Assembly: GCA_025201365.1 (NCBI GenBank)
Contig: JAIXMF010000003.1
Span: 806,001 to 870,000 of the forward strand
Origin: Syncephalis plumigaleata
Taxonomy: Eukaryota > Zoopagomycota > Zoopagomycetes > Zoopagales > Piptocephalidaceae
Length of the DNA: 64,000 nt
Reading direction: 5' to 3'
Both the position numbers and the translations under genes were made by a program. Of this stretch, positions 1 through 10,740 are shown one piece after another; within the stretch, counting starts at the first letter, position 1, and each line of letters begins with the position of its first letter. The notes beneath the pieces are model-generated. The model was given only the letters and a program-made list of their open reading frames with translations. It was not told where the DNA came from and did not search any database.

Positions 1-1387
1 CTTCCATCAGAATGGTGTATTGGATACACTCGAGAAAAGAGCAATGAAGAGTCGAACAATACTAGTATACTGTTGGAAGACGCGGATATCATTCAGCATG
101 TCAGAAATACCAGTGACAGTATGGGGAAGGATAATTGCCATGGAATATTGTTACTTCATGATGACGAACACCAAGTGCGGATAATAAGATATCATTGTTC
201 ACGCGTGTCTATTCACAAGGATCATCCGGGATCATCATCGATGTCAACATGCAATGGCAGCAAGGCAAGCATCTAGTAATGAATGACGGTGCAAGTATAA
301 ACACGAGCTACACGCTGGATAATAATGTCGATCGACATATGCTTGTTCAAGGATATACCCTAGCAATGATCGTTGTTTACTATCAATGTATTTGGTCGAG
401 ATACCAATACTAAATCTTATGACATTCTATTCCTAGCAACAAACAGTCTGGTAGAGGTGAGTGGTAGCATCATACAATGATCGTCATCTTACAACACATA
501 GATGCGAGAGATCATGCGTGCTGCATTATCCAAGATCGATATGGTCGACCATCTATTCGATGAGCCACTCTATATGTCTGTAAGTGATGTTGTTGCTTCT
601 ATTGACAATACATATGAATATGAATATGCTAATGAGCAACTTGATAGATCGATGAGGATGATAGCACAAATGTAGAACATACTACTACTATAATGATGAT
701 GATGATGTGGTATCCAATAATACAGCGTGGATCTAATCAGGGCATAATATTCCTAGGGGACAACACGATATCGTATGCGGATGACATTGACTTGTCATCT
801 AATTATTTAGCCGACATTCCAATTGATGGCAACAAGCAAGGCTGCGTGTATGGGAGATCAGCTTGGGTAATACTAACCCAAAATATGACCAAGAATACAT
901 GGAACATTATCTAGGTTTATATTGGAAGTACACCAAATCTACGGATGGTCAGCTAGTTAAAAACATTGCAGTCTATGCATTCACGTCTGATCAGATAATA
1001 ACGCTAAATGAAATGCAATTTCTACGCATTATTGCAATCATGGAGTCGGCATCCTTGCCTACAAATAAACAAGTATATGTATACATTACCGACTGGCGAA
1101 TGCTTTGGCATTTCCATTGATATGCCAGATGATCCTGCAGCAGATATTGGTGTACGTCTTTACCAAAAGGATGATCTGGCTCGCAATGACAACGCTAAAG
1201 GATTCAGCGAACTAGAAGGCATGATATTGAACTTGTCAAAACATCCATACGGGTAAGTAGTTACTAGCAGCATAGCAATAACTAATTATATGTCATTAGT
1301 TTACAAGCAATCATCACTCTTGTTATAATTATCTCAAATTACAGCTTAATTAATCACGTACGGCAGCTATTGATACGTGAAGAGTAG
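1..1387 (+). CDS. unrecognised protein, 3' part, entering from the left edge
   Basis: The reading frame is open from base 1, so the 5' end lies outside the window. I do not recognise the family. The coding signal runs through several exons: an acidic stretch (LLEDADIIQHV), a segment reading GIIIDVNMQWQQGKHL, a segment LFLATNSLVE ending at a GTGAG donor near 455, an exon starting MREIMRAALSKID near 503, a segment SYADDIDLSSNYL, then LGNTNPKYDQEYMEHY, and a last exon ending INHVRQLLIREE and TAG at 1385-1387. The penultimate exon ends at GG|GTAAGT near 1253 and joins in phase to the last one near 1345. At least three frame changes to -1 (near 200, 405 and 860) are needed to follow the coding signal. 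It is soluble-looking, with no obvious membrane helix. The nearest downstream gene is the Nsl1 homologue on the same strand. Confidence 0.55.
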
Positions 1388-1677
1388 CCATTTACTCATA
1401 TGGATGCTTTCTAAATGTAACACTATGCCTCAATGAATTAAAACTATATGCGCGTATAGCGTACTAGCTATTTATTTTACTATACTACGTATTTGTAAGC
1501 ATAATAAACCAGTCTATTTCATATGTCCGTTATTTGTTCAGTAAGAACATTTGGCAATCCCGTTAACTCATAATTTATTGGTCACCATTTGTTGTGATCA
1601 TTGCGCGTTTCTCTTTCTTTCCTCGCCCATTTTTGCCACCACTTTATTGACACGTCTCTTAACTTCAGCCTTATTAT

Positions 1678-2877
1678 ATGAGTCAGGACATAACTAAGAT
1701 TCCTTTGGATAATCGGGGCGATGTCCGATTTCTTAAGCACCAATTGTCAATGGCGGTCGATGATTCGCAAAGGGAATTGCAATCTGTTATAGAGAAGCAG
1801 ACGAAACGCCTTGATAGTAAGCACAAGCAAATGTTTGAGAAACGACTCAGCGAGATTCTTGAGAAGGTATAGAATAGAACGATAGCAAGTTACAGCATGG
1901 ACAATTACATATAAGCTTACATTGCTATTTACTTTAGTGGCAAAGTGATATATTTGAAATGGCAGGTGCGAACATGACCGTTAATGAGCTGGAATACGCC
2001 GTTGCTATGGAGGATCTTGTCGGTTAGTAGAGAATTATCGTAGTGGTCTACACGATCATCAATTGTTCTAACGCAGTAGCCTAGAGACGGAAACTTTTGA
2101 TCGCGAATTGAAGAATCAAACGGTCGAGCTACAAATGAAGTTGAAGAGCTAACGCTACAGCTGGTCGATCGTCGACGTAACTTGCCACAACAAGTGTCTA
2201 AACTGGTGGGGCATGCATTCCAGCTGGAACAGGAGCTGTTGGAGAATAAGGTGACGGCAGCAGTTGAACCATTGAGCTTAGGTAGTATGGAGGATGACGA
2301 AGAAATACGGGAAAAAGGTATGCGATGATCGAGACATCATTATTGGTAATACGAATTGTAAGTTAACTTGACATGTATCGCCGTACGTTAGAGCTGTTGA
2401 AGTCATTGCCAGTCAGCAGATTACAAAAAGAATACGAAACGATTGTTAAGCGTATGGCTGAATTAGCCAAGGTAAATATGAATAATGAATGTATACGCCA
2501 TGTTAATTATAGTAATTAACATACCATCGATAATGCATTGGCAGACACTTCCTAGTACTGTACAGCACGTTAAGCGTACAAGTGAGTATTTGAAGGATCA
2601 TATCGATAAGCTTGAACATCCAGAGCCAGAAGCTCGATTACTTTTATCAAAGCCCTCTTCCAAGGCCGAAGATAAGGCGAAGGAAGGCAACAATTCTGAT
2701 GATAATTCAAGTTCCCATGATAAACGAGGCGACAAGAGTGTATCATTGCGGAGAAGTCGGCATTGGCAGAGAAGCTACGTCGCAGTCGACAACAAGAACA
2801 TGCGCCGTACACGAGAAAGTAGAGAGAGAGGAGAGATAGATAGCAATGACACAATTATTGTTGTCGTTGACAATTAA
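1678..2877 (+). CDS. NSL1: kinetochore MIND/Mis12-complex subunit Nsl1/Mis14 homologue
   Basis: Nsl1 is one of four subunits of the Mis12/MIND complex, which links centromeric chromatin to the Ndc80 microtubule-binding complex. The predicted protein starts MSQDITKIPLDN, then has a helix around an N-M-T-V-N-E motif that corresponds to the N-x-S-x-N-G region of human NSL1. A coiled coil follows, containing LVDRRRNLPQQV (human: DIATKRKQYPRKI), and then LKSLPVSRLQ. Introns: 1867-1937, about 2023-2084, about 2320-2389 and about 2473-2544. In exon 3 the protein passes from FDRELKNQTVEL to EELTLQLVD only by a -1 frame change near 2145. Another change may occur near the C-terminus, where the frame giving AEKSALAEKLRR (ending about 2820) looks more coding-like than the longest frame. 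The assignment rests on motif order, because Nsl1 proteins are short and divergent. Confidence 0.68.
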
Positions 2878-3227
2878 CTGGATGAGCATGCGATGTGAAT
2901 TGTTTAAATAGCGAGGATAGCAGATATTATTGTCAAGTATATTTATGCTTTTTTATTATCTAATATAGAGTAATTTACCATTAAATCGGATTACTAATAG
3001 CAATACAACAGTGACGTATTAAGTGGCGCATTCAGACACGTATTATAGTAGTATTTATTGCGTTATCTATATTCTATATGTTATAACTTAATCATCACTA
3101 AATGACTGACCAAATAAGTTGCGTAGTGCATGGTTAATGGTTGACGGGCAACGGGTGTTTTCTGAATACGTTCATGATGATATACCAGTATTATCGATGT
3201 GAATAACCCTATTGTTAATATTCATTA
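2878..3227. other. AT-rich intergenic stretch between convergent genes
   Basis: This stretch lies between the 3' ends of the Nsl1 homologue (plus) and the seven-helix gene (minus). It is AT-rich, with stop codons in all frames. It presumably holds both terminators; a TTTTTTATT-like run lies near 2948. I see no gene. Confidence 0.5.
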
Positions 3228-4060
3228 TTAGTTACTATTGATAATTGCGTTAAACAAAAGGAAAGAAACCAGAAAAAACGTACAATCGATAATGAATAGC
3301 ATTTCTGTTACCTCGCCTAGAGCACGGGCTGCGATCAGGATGGCAAGGTGATGTTGGATATGAGAACACCGAATAAACAGACCAATCCGTCGGATTTCAG
3401 TTTTAACCAATAACTATTTCTAATGCTACGATATTGATTGACGACCGCCCTAATGAATGTCACGGAGAAGAATATGTTCGTGCTAAGATCCCAGAAGGTT
3501 CTAATCCATAGAAAGGCTTTCGGATAGTACACGCTGCAGGAAGCATCGAGAGTCGTATGAATTTGAGTGTGATGCCAGCATACCCAGATAGTCAAGAATG
3601 TGACCAGCATGAATACGGCATCTATCCATAATAGTCGACGATCGTGCATATGTATTATGTAGGCCTTTAATAATAGGGAAGTGGCTACGCAAAAGCTCGA
3701 TATCGACAGAACGACAACGCTGATTAGTAAACACATGTAGCACGTGATTGAAGTGGTTAAATAGCCTAGTAGCAGGAAGATACCAAATGTTATTCCTATG
3801 AATGCCTGTATGAAACAACACCAATGAGCGATATTCTTCGCTTATCGCGTAATAATGCAAGGGAACGCCATGTGTTGTTCGAGAAGATCAATAATATTAG
3901 GACGGTCATGAAGATTGTAAGAAACAGCTATTTGCTCGATGGCGTATTTGCGATAAATCCCTGTCTTGCGCCATAAAGTTGAACATCGAGATATGACCGT
4001 CCATGTACGGGTAGACTTTGTAATCATTGTCGCTGTTAGTAAATTGTATTGATATCGTTA
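3228..4060 (-). CDS. seven-transmembrane (GPCR-like) membrane protein
   Basis: Read on the minus strand, the locus gives about seven hydrophobic helices: FLTIFMTVLILLIF, a GIFLLLGYL segment, CLLISVVVLSIS...LLLKAYIIH, LLWIDAVFMLVTFLTIW, a segment around NIFFSVTFIRAVV, CLFGVLISN...AILIAA, and FIIDCTFFLVSFLLF. The sequence ends INSN and TAA at 3228-3230. The helix-3/4 stretch (LLLKAYIIHMHDRR) and the helix-6 stretch match the same places in the plus-strand gene at about 25.75-26.75 kb, so the two are paralogues. No signature of a named GPCR class is visible, so receptor function is only inferred from topology. Following the helices needs -1 frame changes near 3920, 3815 and 3345, each at a short T run of the coding strand. 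The 5' end is uncertain; an acceptor-like CTAACAG lies near 4030. Confidence 0.55.
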
Positions 4061-4659
4061 TACGAGCATTAAATTTATGATGAAGCAGTCTGACAGGTAA
4101 TGAAGGGGGATTTCGAAATCGCTATATTGCCGCCGTTACAAGTGTTATTACTATTATGCATTATACTTGAAGAAGAGCATAGCTATATGCCTCATTAAAT
4201 ACCAACTATTAACAGGCAATTGACCAGCAACTGTTAGGTTGCACTAGAAGCAAGATCAACCACAAGCCATCCCAATGCCGATGTCGCTGACAAGGCTAAG
4301 GCCGAGGATTGTTAATAAGGGAGTTGAACAGAATGGATGTAAATGAGTCCGCCATTGTATCTCCACAAGTACACTTGGCTAGCTACTCGCTAATTTAATA
4401 TAAGCACTAATTACATTTCTCGTATTACAAATGCTCGTGTATCAGTCTATTTACTCGGACAATTGCCAGTGACTATCAAATGTACAATATTTGATTTATT
4501 TTAAGGCCTCTATTTTAGCGATATACGTAGTCGCACTAGTTAGGAGTGTTTCACACGTCATTACCCGTTATAATTGGGTGTAGCGCAGTCGTTGAACGAT
4601 TGCTTTAAGCAAGTTTAGCTTAGATGTTACCATTGGCGAGGCGGAATAGGCAAGTTGAT
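4061..4659. other. intergenic, no gene seen
   Basis: I see no ORF with coding character. The upstream exon(s) and promoter of the minus-strand seven-helix gene may lie here. A segment near 4577-4620 (GTGTAGCGCAGTCG) faintly recalls a tRNA D-arm but lacks a T-loop. Confidence 0.4.
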
Positions 4660-5339
4660 TCAAGTCAAATGAACGGCAATAAGTAGTGCTGTGTAGTTAC
4701 AATAATAGAAGGGAGAAAGGTCATCCTTTATGAAATACAGGATCCAATGAGTGCAAAAACAAATGAATAGCAAGAAAAACACCATAATGGGTGTAGGGTA
4801 TGCCTGAGAGCAAGGTAAAAAATATGAGTACAGGAAGTGAGCAAATCTACATAGCATAAAGACTATGTCATCTAATTTTCTATAATGATCGTCGTTACAA
4901 TTATAATGTGTCATACTGATGAAATTGGCGATATGTTTTGTTTGTTTGTTTGTTTGTTTGTTTGTTTTGCTGATTTGTTTTTCCTTCTTCAAGCTTTTCA
5001 TAGATGATAGGAAACGAAACGAGAAACGAAACGGGATTAACCGAGCAGTAACGATACTGAGCTATGCATAGCAGTGGCAGTAGTAGCAGTAGTAGGCATC
5101 GTGCCAATGGTGAGGTCAAAGGTACATATACCAGACTCTACGCCAATATGATTGCTGTTGCTGTTGTTGTTATGATCAATATCAGGAACATCAGTGCAAC
5201 AGAGTTCCGTGGTGTTTGGAGCGACACTTGAGGCGAATGTAGCGAACCACGAGTTTTGCTGTGGACATTCGTGTAAGAATTCTATGTTAACAACTTGGAT
5301 TAGTATAATTGTAATGATGATGATGACAAGCTCAATCAT
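4660..5339 (-). CDS. doubtful secreted or membrane protein gene
   Basis: On the minus strand an ORF from 5339 starts MIELVIIIITIILIQVVN, a plausible signal peptide or anchor. It is followed by a Cys-containing segment with Asn-rich tract (ELCCTDVPDIDHNNN) ending near 5037. A second open stretch (5001-4660) contains a hydrophobic helix (MVFFLLFICFCTHWILYFI) and ends VHLT-stop. A spliced join is possible across a TTTG microsatellite (about 4935-4968). The hydrophobic content could also reflect T-rich noncoding DNA. I do not recognise a family, and no splice pair is convincing. Confidence 0.25.
4935..4968. repeat. (TTTG)n microsatellite
   Basis: About eight TTTG units in tandem. It makes a run of Asn/Lys/Gln/Thr codons (NKQT) in the minus-strand frames, which is why apparent ORFs extend through it. 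Confidence 0.9.
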
Positions 5340-6654
5340 TTTCAGTACTTACCCGTATGAAACGCTATGGATGGCCTCACCTGCCATTCATTTAGTAAAT
5401 TGGCGTTCATAATAACCACAATCTAGATAATAGTATACTATATACGGATAAAGCTATAGAGATAATAATAGAGATAATGATAGAGATAATGATAATGATA
5501 ATAACAGCTGTATGTGTATATAAAGAGTATGAATTGTATATGAGTTAAAGCTATAAAGTTTAGCAATATATATATACATACTGGACTGTGAATTCAAGCA
5601 GGTCATATTTAAGTGATAAAAAGATGCATTCACGCGGATGTCTCATCCTGCATCATAATGTAGACATTTCTAACATTAGACAGTCATGACTGATGTTAAG
5701 GTAACCCCACTAAGGATGTGATGCATTGTCACGACTAAAGCCATAGTCATTCTTTATTCATTATTACAATACTCGGTAGATTCCACAACCATTGCTTGGC
5801 ATTCGAGTAGCATTCATTTCTTCTTGTTCTTTGATAATCCATTATTGCAACGCACTCATCGAGACTAATATATGCTCTCGGTGAACGCGTGATCACCTAC
5901 CCATTTTATTCTCGTCATTTGTAGATTTCTTTGAAGAGAACAAACTATTTCATAGTATGCTTGGCATATAACGCTGTAACAAAATCTGGTTGGTTGCACT
6001 TTGACATAGTATGCGTTCCCCCAAAGTTTTACAACGCATTGCAGTTCATGCATGCACTTATTCAATCACTCCCGATAAATAATAAAACTGCAAGTAGCAT
6101 CCAGTATACTAGCATGCGATGTCAAATTCGTGCACTGATCACGACCGTTTGATGTTCCATCAGACTAGCATGAGTCATACGAACTAATTTTGAGCAAACG
6201 CCTTTGTTATGAATTGATGAAAGAGCATCTCCTTGCTTATTGCACAAAGCATTTTTGCTCAATTATTTACCATGAAACTAACAATACTATCGCTATAGTA
6301 GTTGTGACTTGCTCGTAATACTATGGTATTGCTAGGAATGAATCGATAACAATTAGTACTAGCTTGTAGCAGCCATCTTAATGGTCGAGAAAAACAGCAA
6401 CGACAACAATACTAAACTCAGTTCACACCAATTACAATCGAATCAATTCAATCCCAGTTACTTTAGCCTAACAACCTATTTCACGCCCACTACAAGCACT
6501 CTTTACAATTACCAACACGCACGTCATCATCTTTCAACTTGTCGTTATTCTTGTCTTGGTCGATACTTGATCTGCCTTGTCTATCTAACTCCTTGCTATA
6601 TAGCATATATCTCAGCCACGACTATCCAATAGCAATCACTGTCAAGCATTAGTC
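5340..6654. other. long AT-rich intergenic region upstream of clathrin light chain
   Basis: It contains GATAAT-type tracts (about 5458-5505) and short ORFs on both strands around 5865-6152 that overlap each other and show no domain. The last 250 bases are C-rich and T-rich (about 6420-6600), typical of a fungal 5' leader, and precede the ATG at 6655. I see no supported gene. Confidence 0.4.
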
Positions 6655-7635
6655 ATGTCACACTTTCCAGATATCTCTGAACTGGATTCGCCCGCCCTAA
6701 GCAACAACACTAGCAATGGAGCATCAGCGGCCAACTTTGACGTAGACGATCCTACTGCTGACTTTCTGGCGCGTGAACGTGCAGCGCTTGGCGGAGACGT
6801 AGACCTGCTTAGTCCGCAGCCACCCGCGTCCACATTGTCGTCAGCATCGGGTCAAGGCTATAGCGCCTTTGGTGAATCGGTAGTGGCCATGGAGATGGAC
6901 GTCGCCACTTCTACGCGTGATCCAGATACCGATCATTTTGAACGTAATTTCCCTGCATTGGATAATGTAAGTATGAACAACGTAAATGGGATACTACATG
7001 ATGGCTGATACGCTGACTATGGATAGACAACCGCCGCCACTACTACCATTACTACGTTCCATAGTACATCAAGTGTTACTAGCGGTGCCTTTTCCCCAAA
7101 TATAGGTGGTCAGGAAGAGTCTACATTTGTCCGGTGAGTTGAACGTTGAACCGTCAGCATAAAACGAAGGATCAACGACTAACACGTTTACGATAAAGAG
7201 AATGGCGTGAACGTCAAGCGGCAGTAATTACCGACAGGGAAGCACGTGCTACCGACGAGAAAGCAAAACGTATAGAACAGGCACGTAAAGCCATTGATCG
7301 TTTCTACGAAGACTATAACACTAAGCGGGAGAAATCCATTGCAACTAATCGGTAAGATATTCATAACGTAAAGATGTGATAGAAGAAGCAGTCATTAGCT
7401 GACACTTCAATGCTATTTCTGCGTATGTTACAATAGAGCAAACCAGGAAGAAGATAGCTATGGCACGGATGGCGCCAATATATGGGAACGTGCCTGTCGA
7501 ATGGCCGATTTGGTAGGGAGTAATGAGCAGAAAAAGAAGGCTCAACCAAAAACCAACCGTGATAGCACACGTCTACGTAATTTACTATTGGATCTACGCA
7601 AGGATCCTAAAGCACCTGGTGTAGCTGCGCAATAA
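6655..7635 (+). CDS. CLC1: clathrin light chain
   Basis: Clathrin light chain binds the proximal leg of clathrin heavy chain and regulates coat assembly on Golgi, endosomal and plasma-membrane vesicles. Four exons (6655-6966, 7027-7133, 7199-7351, 7437-7635) join in frame to 256 residues, close to the usual length of about 230-250. The N-terminal part is acidic and disordered (HFPDISELDSP). The central heavy-chain-binding helix carries EWRERQAAVI, then KAIDRFYEDYNTKREK. The C-terminal region has NIWERACRMADL, followed by LLLDLRKDPKAPG, which matches the conserved family end. All introns are GT-AG and 60-90 bases. No frame break is present, in contrast to many genes further right. Start choice: first ATG in the open frame after a pyrimidine-rich leader. 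Confidence 0.93.
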
Positions 7636-8154
7636 AGTAATACGAGCTTTAACTGCCACTATTAGTTCTATTACTATTTATAACACCTTAATCGCAATGA
7701 TGGAGAGTGTAACAAATATTATATCCTATATTGTAGCGTATCTATTAATGCGCGTAACGTAGCTAACCGTAGTAACATTTCACTGATTGTAGATGTTGCT
7801 TTACTAATGCTTAACATCATACGTTAGTTCAAGTAGCCAGAATACAGAATACACTAGACACCTATACATTAAAATAAGCTAGATCTATCATAGAACTTTT
7901 CATTATTTGGCAGATACATTCTCAGTGCAAGGTAAATTCTAGTTATGCATACCATTGCTTGATGCCGCGTTAATAGCATTCGCATTGTGGTAAATAAGAT
8001 GAGGCGAATGCTTAACAAAGAATAAAACATCTGCTAATGGGGAATTCCATACTGACATAACGACAAAGATAAAGATGCAAATTCATTTATTAGTAAAAAC
8101 AAAAAGGCTAACGGTATTAATCAGAAGGAAAAAGTCTTATAAGAATTAATATTA
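7636..8154. other. intergenic region 3' of clathrin light chain
   Basis: AT-rich with stops in all frames. It presumably holds the clathrin light chain polyadenylation region (AATAAA near 8022 and several AT-rich stretches). No gene seen. Confidence 0.4.
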
Positions 8155-8424
8155 TTATACACTATCGATGCACAACTGTCTATTATGCACTTCTTTGAGG
8201 AGAAGTTGTTCATTTGAACATGTTGATAGCATTGCTACTATAGTTGTTATACTAAAAGACGAATATGTAAGCTTGCTCTCTTGGCACAATTCTAATAAAC
8301 CATACAATATTGCTTTAACATCGAGATTAGTAGTGACTTCTTTCATTGCGAGTTCGTATAGTAATAAATATCGCTTATATTCTCTTAGCTTCATACTAGT
8401 AAGGCTATTATCACTGTGCGCCAT
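8155..8424 (-). CDS. hypothetical 89-residue ORF
   Basis: A minus-strand ORF starting MAHSDNSLTSMKLREY and ending RQLCIDSV. Its composition is helix-like (YLLLYELAMKEV, ILYGLLELCQES), with two cysteines near the C-terminus, and there is no signal peptide. I recognise no family. It might be one exon of a longer gene or chance, because the opposite strand also carries an ORF of similar length. It stands alone between the clathrin light chain and the secreted-protein gene. Confidence 0.3.
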   Translation of the reverse strand: MAHSDNSLTSMKLREYKRYLLLYELAMKEVTTNLDVKAILYGLLELCQESKLTYSSFSITTIVAMLSTCSNEQLLLKEVHNRQLCIDSV

Positions 8425-8874
8425 CCTTTTTCCTCTCTACTCTATCTGGTGTATGTAAACGGTTTATAGAAAGGTCAATAGAACATTCATAAGGGGGTAG
8501 CGTGCTGGCAATTTTGAATACAGCATCCAAAAACAGCTATCTATAACCATGATTTAGTTCAAATATGGTACACGACCTACGAGTGTTTGTATGGACTACA
8601 CGTGTCATTGTAAGAGATTTGAGCTCCATCATTGTATATACAGCTATAAATGGATCATAAAAATGTCAACACTTGACTATCAATAATAGCAGTGTACGCT
8701 TTCTTCTTTTTCTTTTTACCGTAGTCAAGTCTCCTCATAGAACTACACGTTAAAGCCATTCCATTTAGTATACGCAATACACTGCACTAGTCGTAGATAT
8801 AGATCAGTACAAGTGTGGCTACAAGAATCGAGTTTATTGACGACATATTACGAAGTTACTCGACCGAGATAGTC
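8425..8874. other. intergenic/promoter region of the secreted-protein gene
   Basis: AT-rich, with a pyrimidine-rich block (TTTCTTCTTTTTCTTTTT near 8700). It precedes the signal-peptide start at 8875. No gene seen. Confidence 0.4.
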
Positions 8875-10187
8875 ATGAAATACAGCACGACTTCATTATC
8901 TGCAATCACACTATGTGTGTGCATGCTGCTATCCCATCACACAAATGGCACGGATATGTGGAGTACACCATCTCCATTCACCAATAACAATCCGAATCAA
9001 ATACAAATGACAAGACAGCAATGGAATCAGCAGCCAAATACTAATATGCAATTTGGAAGCAATAACTGGAATACTGCAGTTACGCCAATGCATCTAAACA
9101 ACAACCAAGGACAATCTCAATCATCAGAGAAGATGATTATACATACGACACCATATCCAACTAACAAGATGTATCTAACTGTCCATTTCTCCGGAAAGTA
9201 CAAATTTAAACCGATGACATGGCAAGGTTATTTTACTGCTATTCGGTATAAAATTGAAAGTGAGATGGGTAAAAGTGAACTGCTTGTAGTATGTAATAAG
9301 GGAAACGAGAAATACAAAAATACAAAAAGATTCTATGATGTAAGTTACAGCTGTAATAATTGAAATCATCAACTTACACTAACATCGGTGTTGTTATTGC
9401 CATTCTTTAGTATGTCGAGAGAATAGACGACCCAGAATACAGGAGGAAATTAGATGCCGTTTTACTTAAACGTATAGATAGTGCTCTAACGGCAGATGAA
9501 GAAATGGGATGTTTTGTGCTTGATTTGCCTAACAAGAAGGTTAGCTCTATGACGGCTTACCTTAATCGAGTTCCTACATTTGAGTTAGTCAAAAATACAC
9601 CACGTTTGGTTGCTCGAGTAATGGAAGGTATGTATATCAGTAGTAGCAATAGTCTGAATCCTAATGCTAATCATAACACTGCTACTATTTAGCTGTTTCA
9701 ACCCTTAATGAAATAGGAGCCGTGTACAACGTTATGGGGGAGATCGTAAGTCATTCCTATTATTATATGGATGAATCTAACTACTATCATAATAGATGTC
9801 TGGGTTTCTAAAGACAAGAAGAATAACATAAATGGCGTCAAGCTGGTCAACTTTGGTGGTACAATTATCTACGAGGATTTCAGAAGATTAGTAATGACCA
9901 ATATTGGTTTGTCACCATCGCCTGAATTGGCGCCAATGCTTCCTTCTTTCATGTATGATGTCAAAGAAATTGGTTAATTCATCAACAAATTACTCACGGG
10001 TTACAATGGCCTACTAAACGAGAAATTTACGTATGACCCTCCTCCACGTAGTCAGTGGGAAGCATACAAATTACAGGAAAAAATCTTAGAAATGCTGAGA
10101 GACGCAATGCTAAATCTTAAAGAACCTAAAATGGTGCTGCACTTTATGGATACTGATGCATATAAACTAATTGCTGCACAAATATGA
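8875..10187 (+). CDS. predicted secreted Asn/Gln-rich protein, frame broken
   Basis: The ATG at 8875 opens a classic signal peptide (MKYSTTSLSAITLCVCMLL, then SHHTNG). A low-complexity Asn/Gln/Thr stretch of about 80 residues follows, then a folded-looking part beginning MYLTVHFSGKYKF. I recognise no family. Exons: 8875-9339, 9411-9627, 9693-9745 and from 9794; all introns are GT-AG. In the fourth exon the protein continues after MSGF only in the -1 frame at a TTT run near 9803. An in-frame TAA lies near 9975, before further coding-looking sequence (LLTGYNGLLNEKF ... MDTDAYKLIAAQI) ending at 10187. It is either a decayed gene or a real gene carrying assembly errors. An alternative start 60 bases upstream would bury the signal peptide, so 8875 is preferred. 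Confidence 0.55.
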
Positions 10188-10740
10188 TGAATGATAAAGA
10201 TTTCATTTGCCATACGTAGAATTCAACCAATAAAGCTTTCTTATCTTTCTCTCTCTCTTCTAAGCATACAGTCAATAGATATAATGTTTTATTCAGAATG
10301 CTAATAAAGTATCATATTTATAAGCATACAATGTCCAGTGTATAATACTAAAATACTGTATACGCAGTCATATAATGAACACGATCAATAGTGGTTATAA
10401 GATGAATGTACTATAGCGAGCGTTAATGACGTACACAGACACTAATGTCATATATTGACTTCAATGATAATGATAATAAGCTATTTATTAATAAGAACAA
10501 AAGCTAATGTCTAACAGTGTTAATCGATTGGAAACTCAATAGGTTCTCGAGAATTGAAAGAACTCACCTCAACATGATATCAATGTGAGGCTTGACTATG
10601 ATAAAAAGAAGAAAGTGTAAAATATCAATCATGCCTAGAAAAAAAAGAAAAAAGTTTTCCATTCGTTATATGATTTCATTCCATTTTGCTTTACTAATTA
10701 TTTATTTAACTATTAAACTAATCTGGTATGCTTCATTATA
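10188..10740. other. intergenic, upstream of NOC3
   Basis: AT-rich with no ORF of coding character. GATAATGATAATAA occurs near 10465. The A-rich run near 10640 and the region just before 10741 are the likely NOC3 promoter and leader. Confidence 0.4.

Noticed and set aside
4560-4640. tRNA-like segment (GTGTAGCGCAGTCG)
   Set aside because: There is no GTTCGANTC T-loop, no acceptor stem pairing and no plausible anticodon arm.
5865-6152. Overlapping ORFs on both strands, one with hydrophobic segments
   Set aside because: Neither has a signal peptide, splice sites or a relative in the window. Both lie in the AT-rich region upstream of clathrin light chain.
6381-6632. 83-codon plus-strand ORF just before clathrin light chain
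   Set aside because: Composition follows the CT/CA-rich leader, with no domain, and it ends 22 bases before the real start. It is a leader, not a gene.
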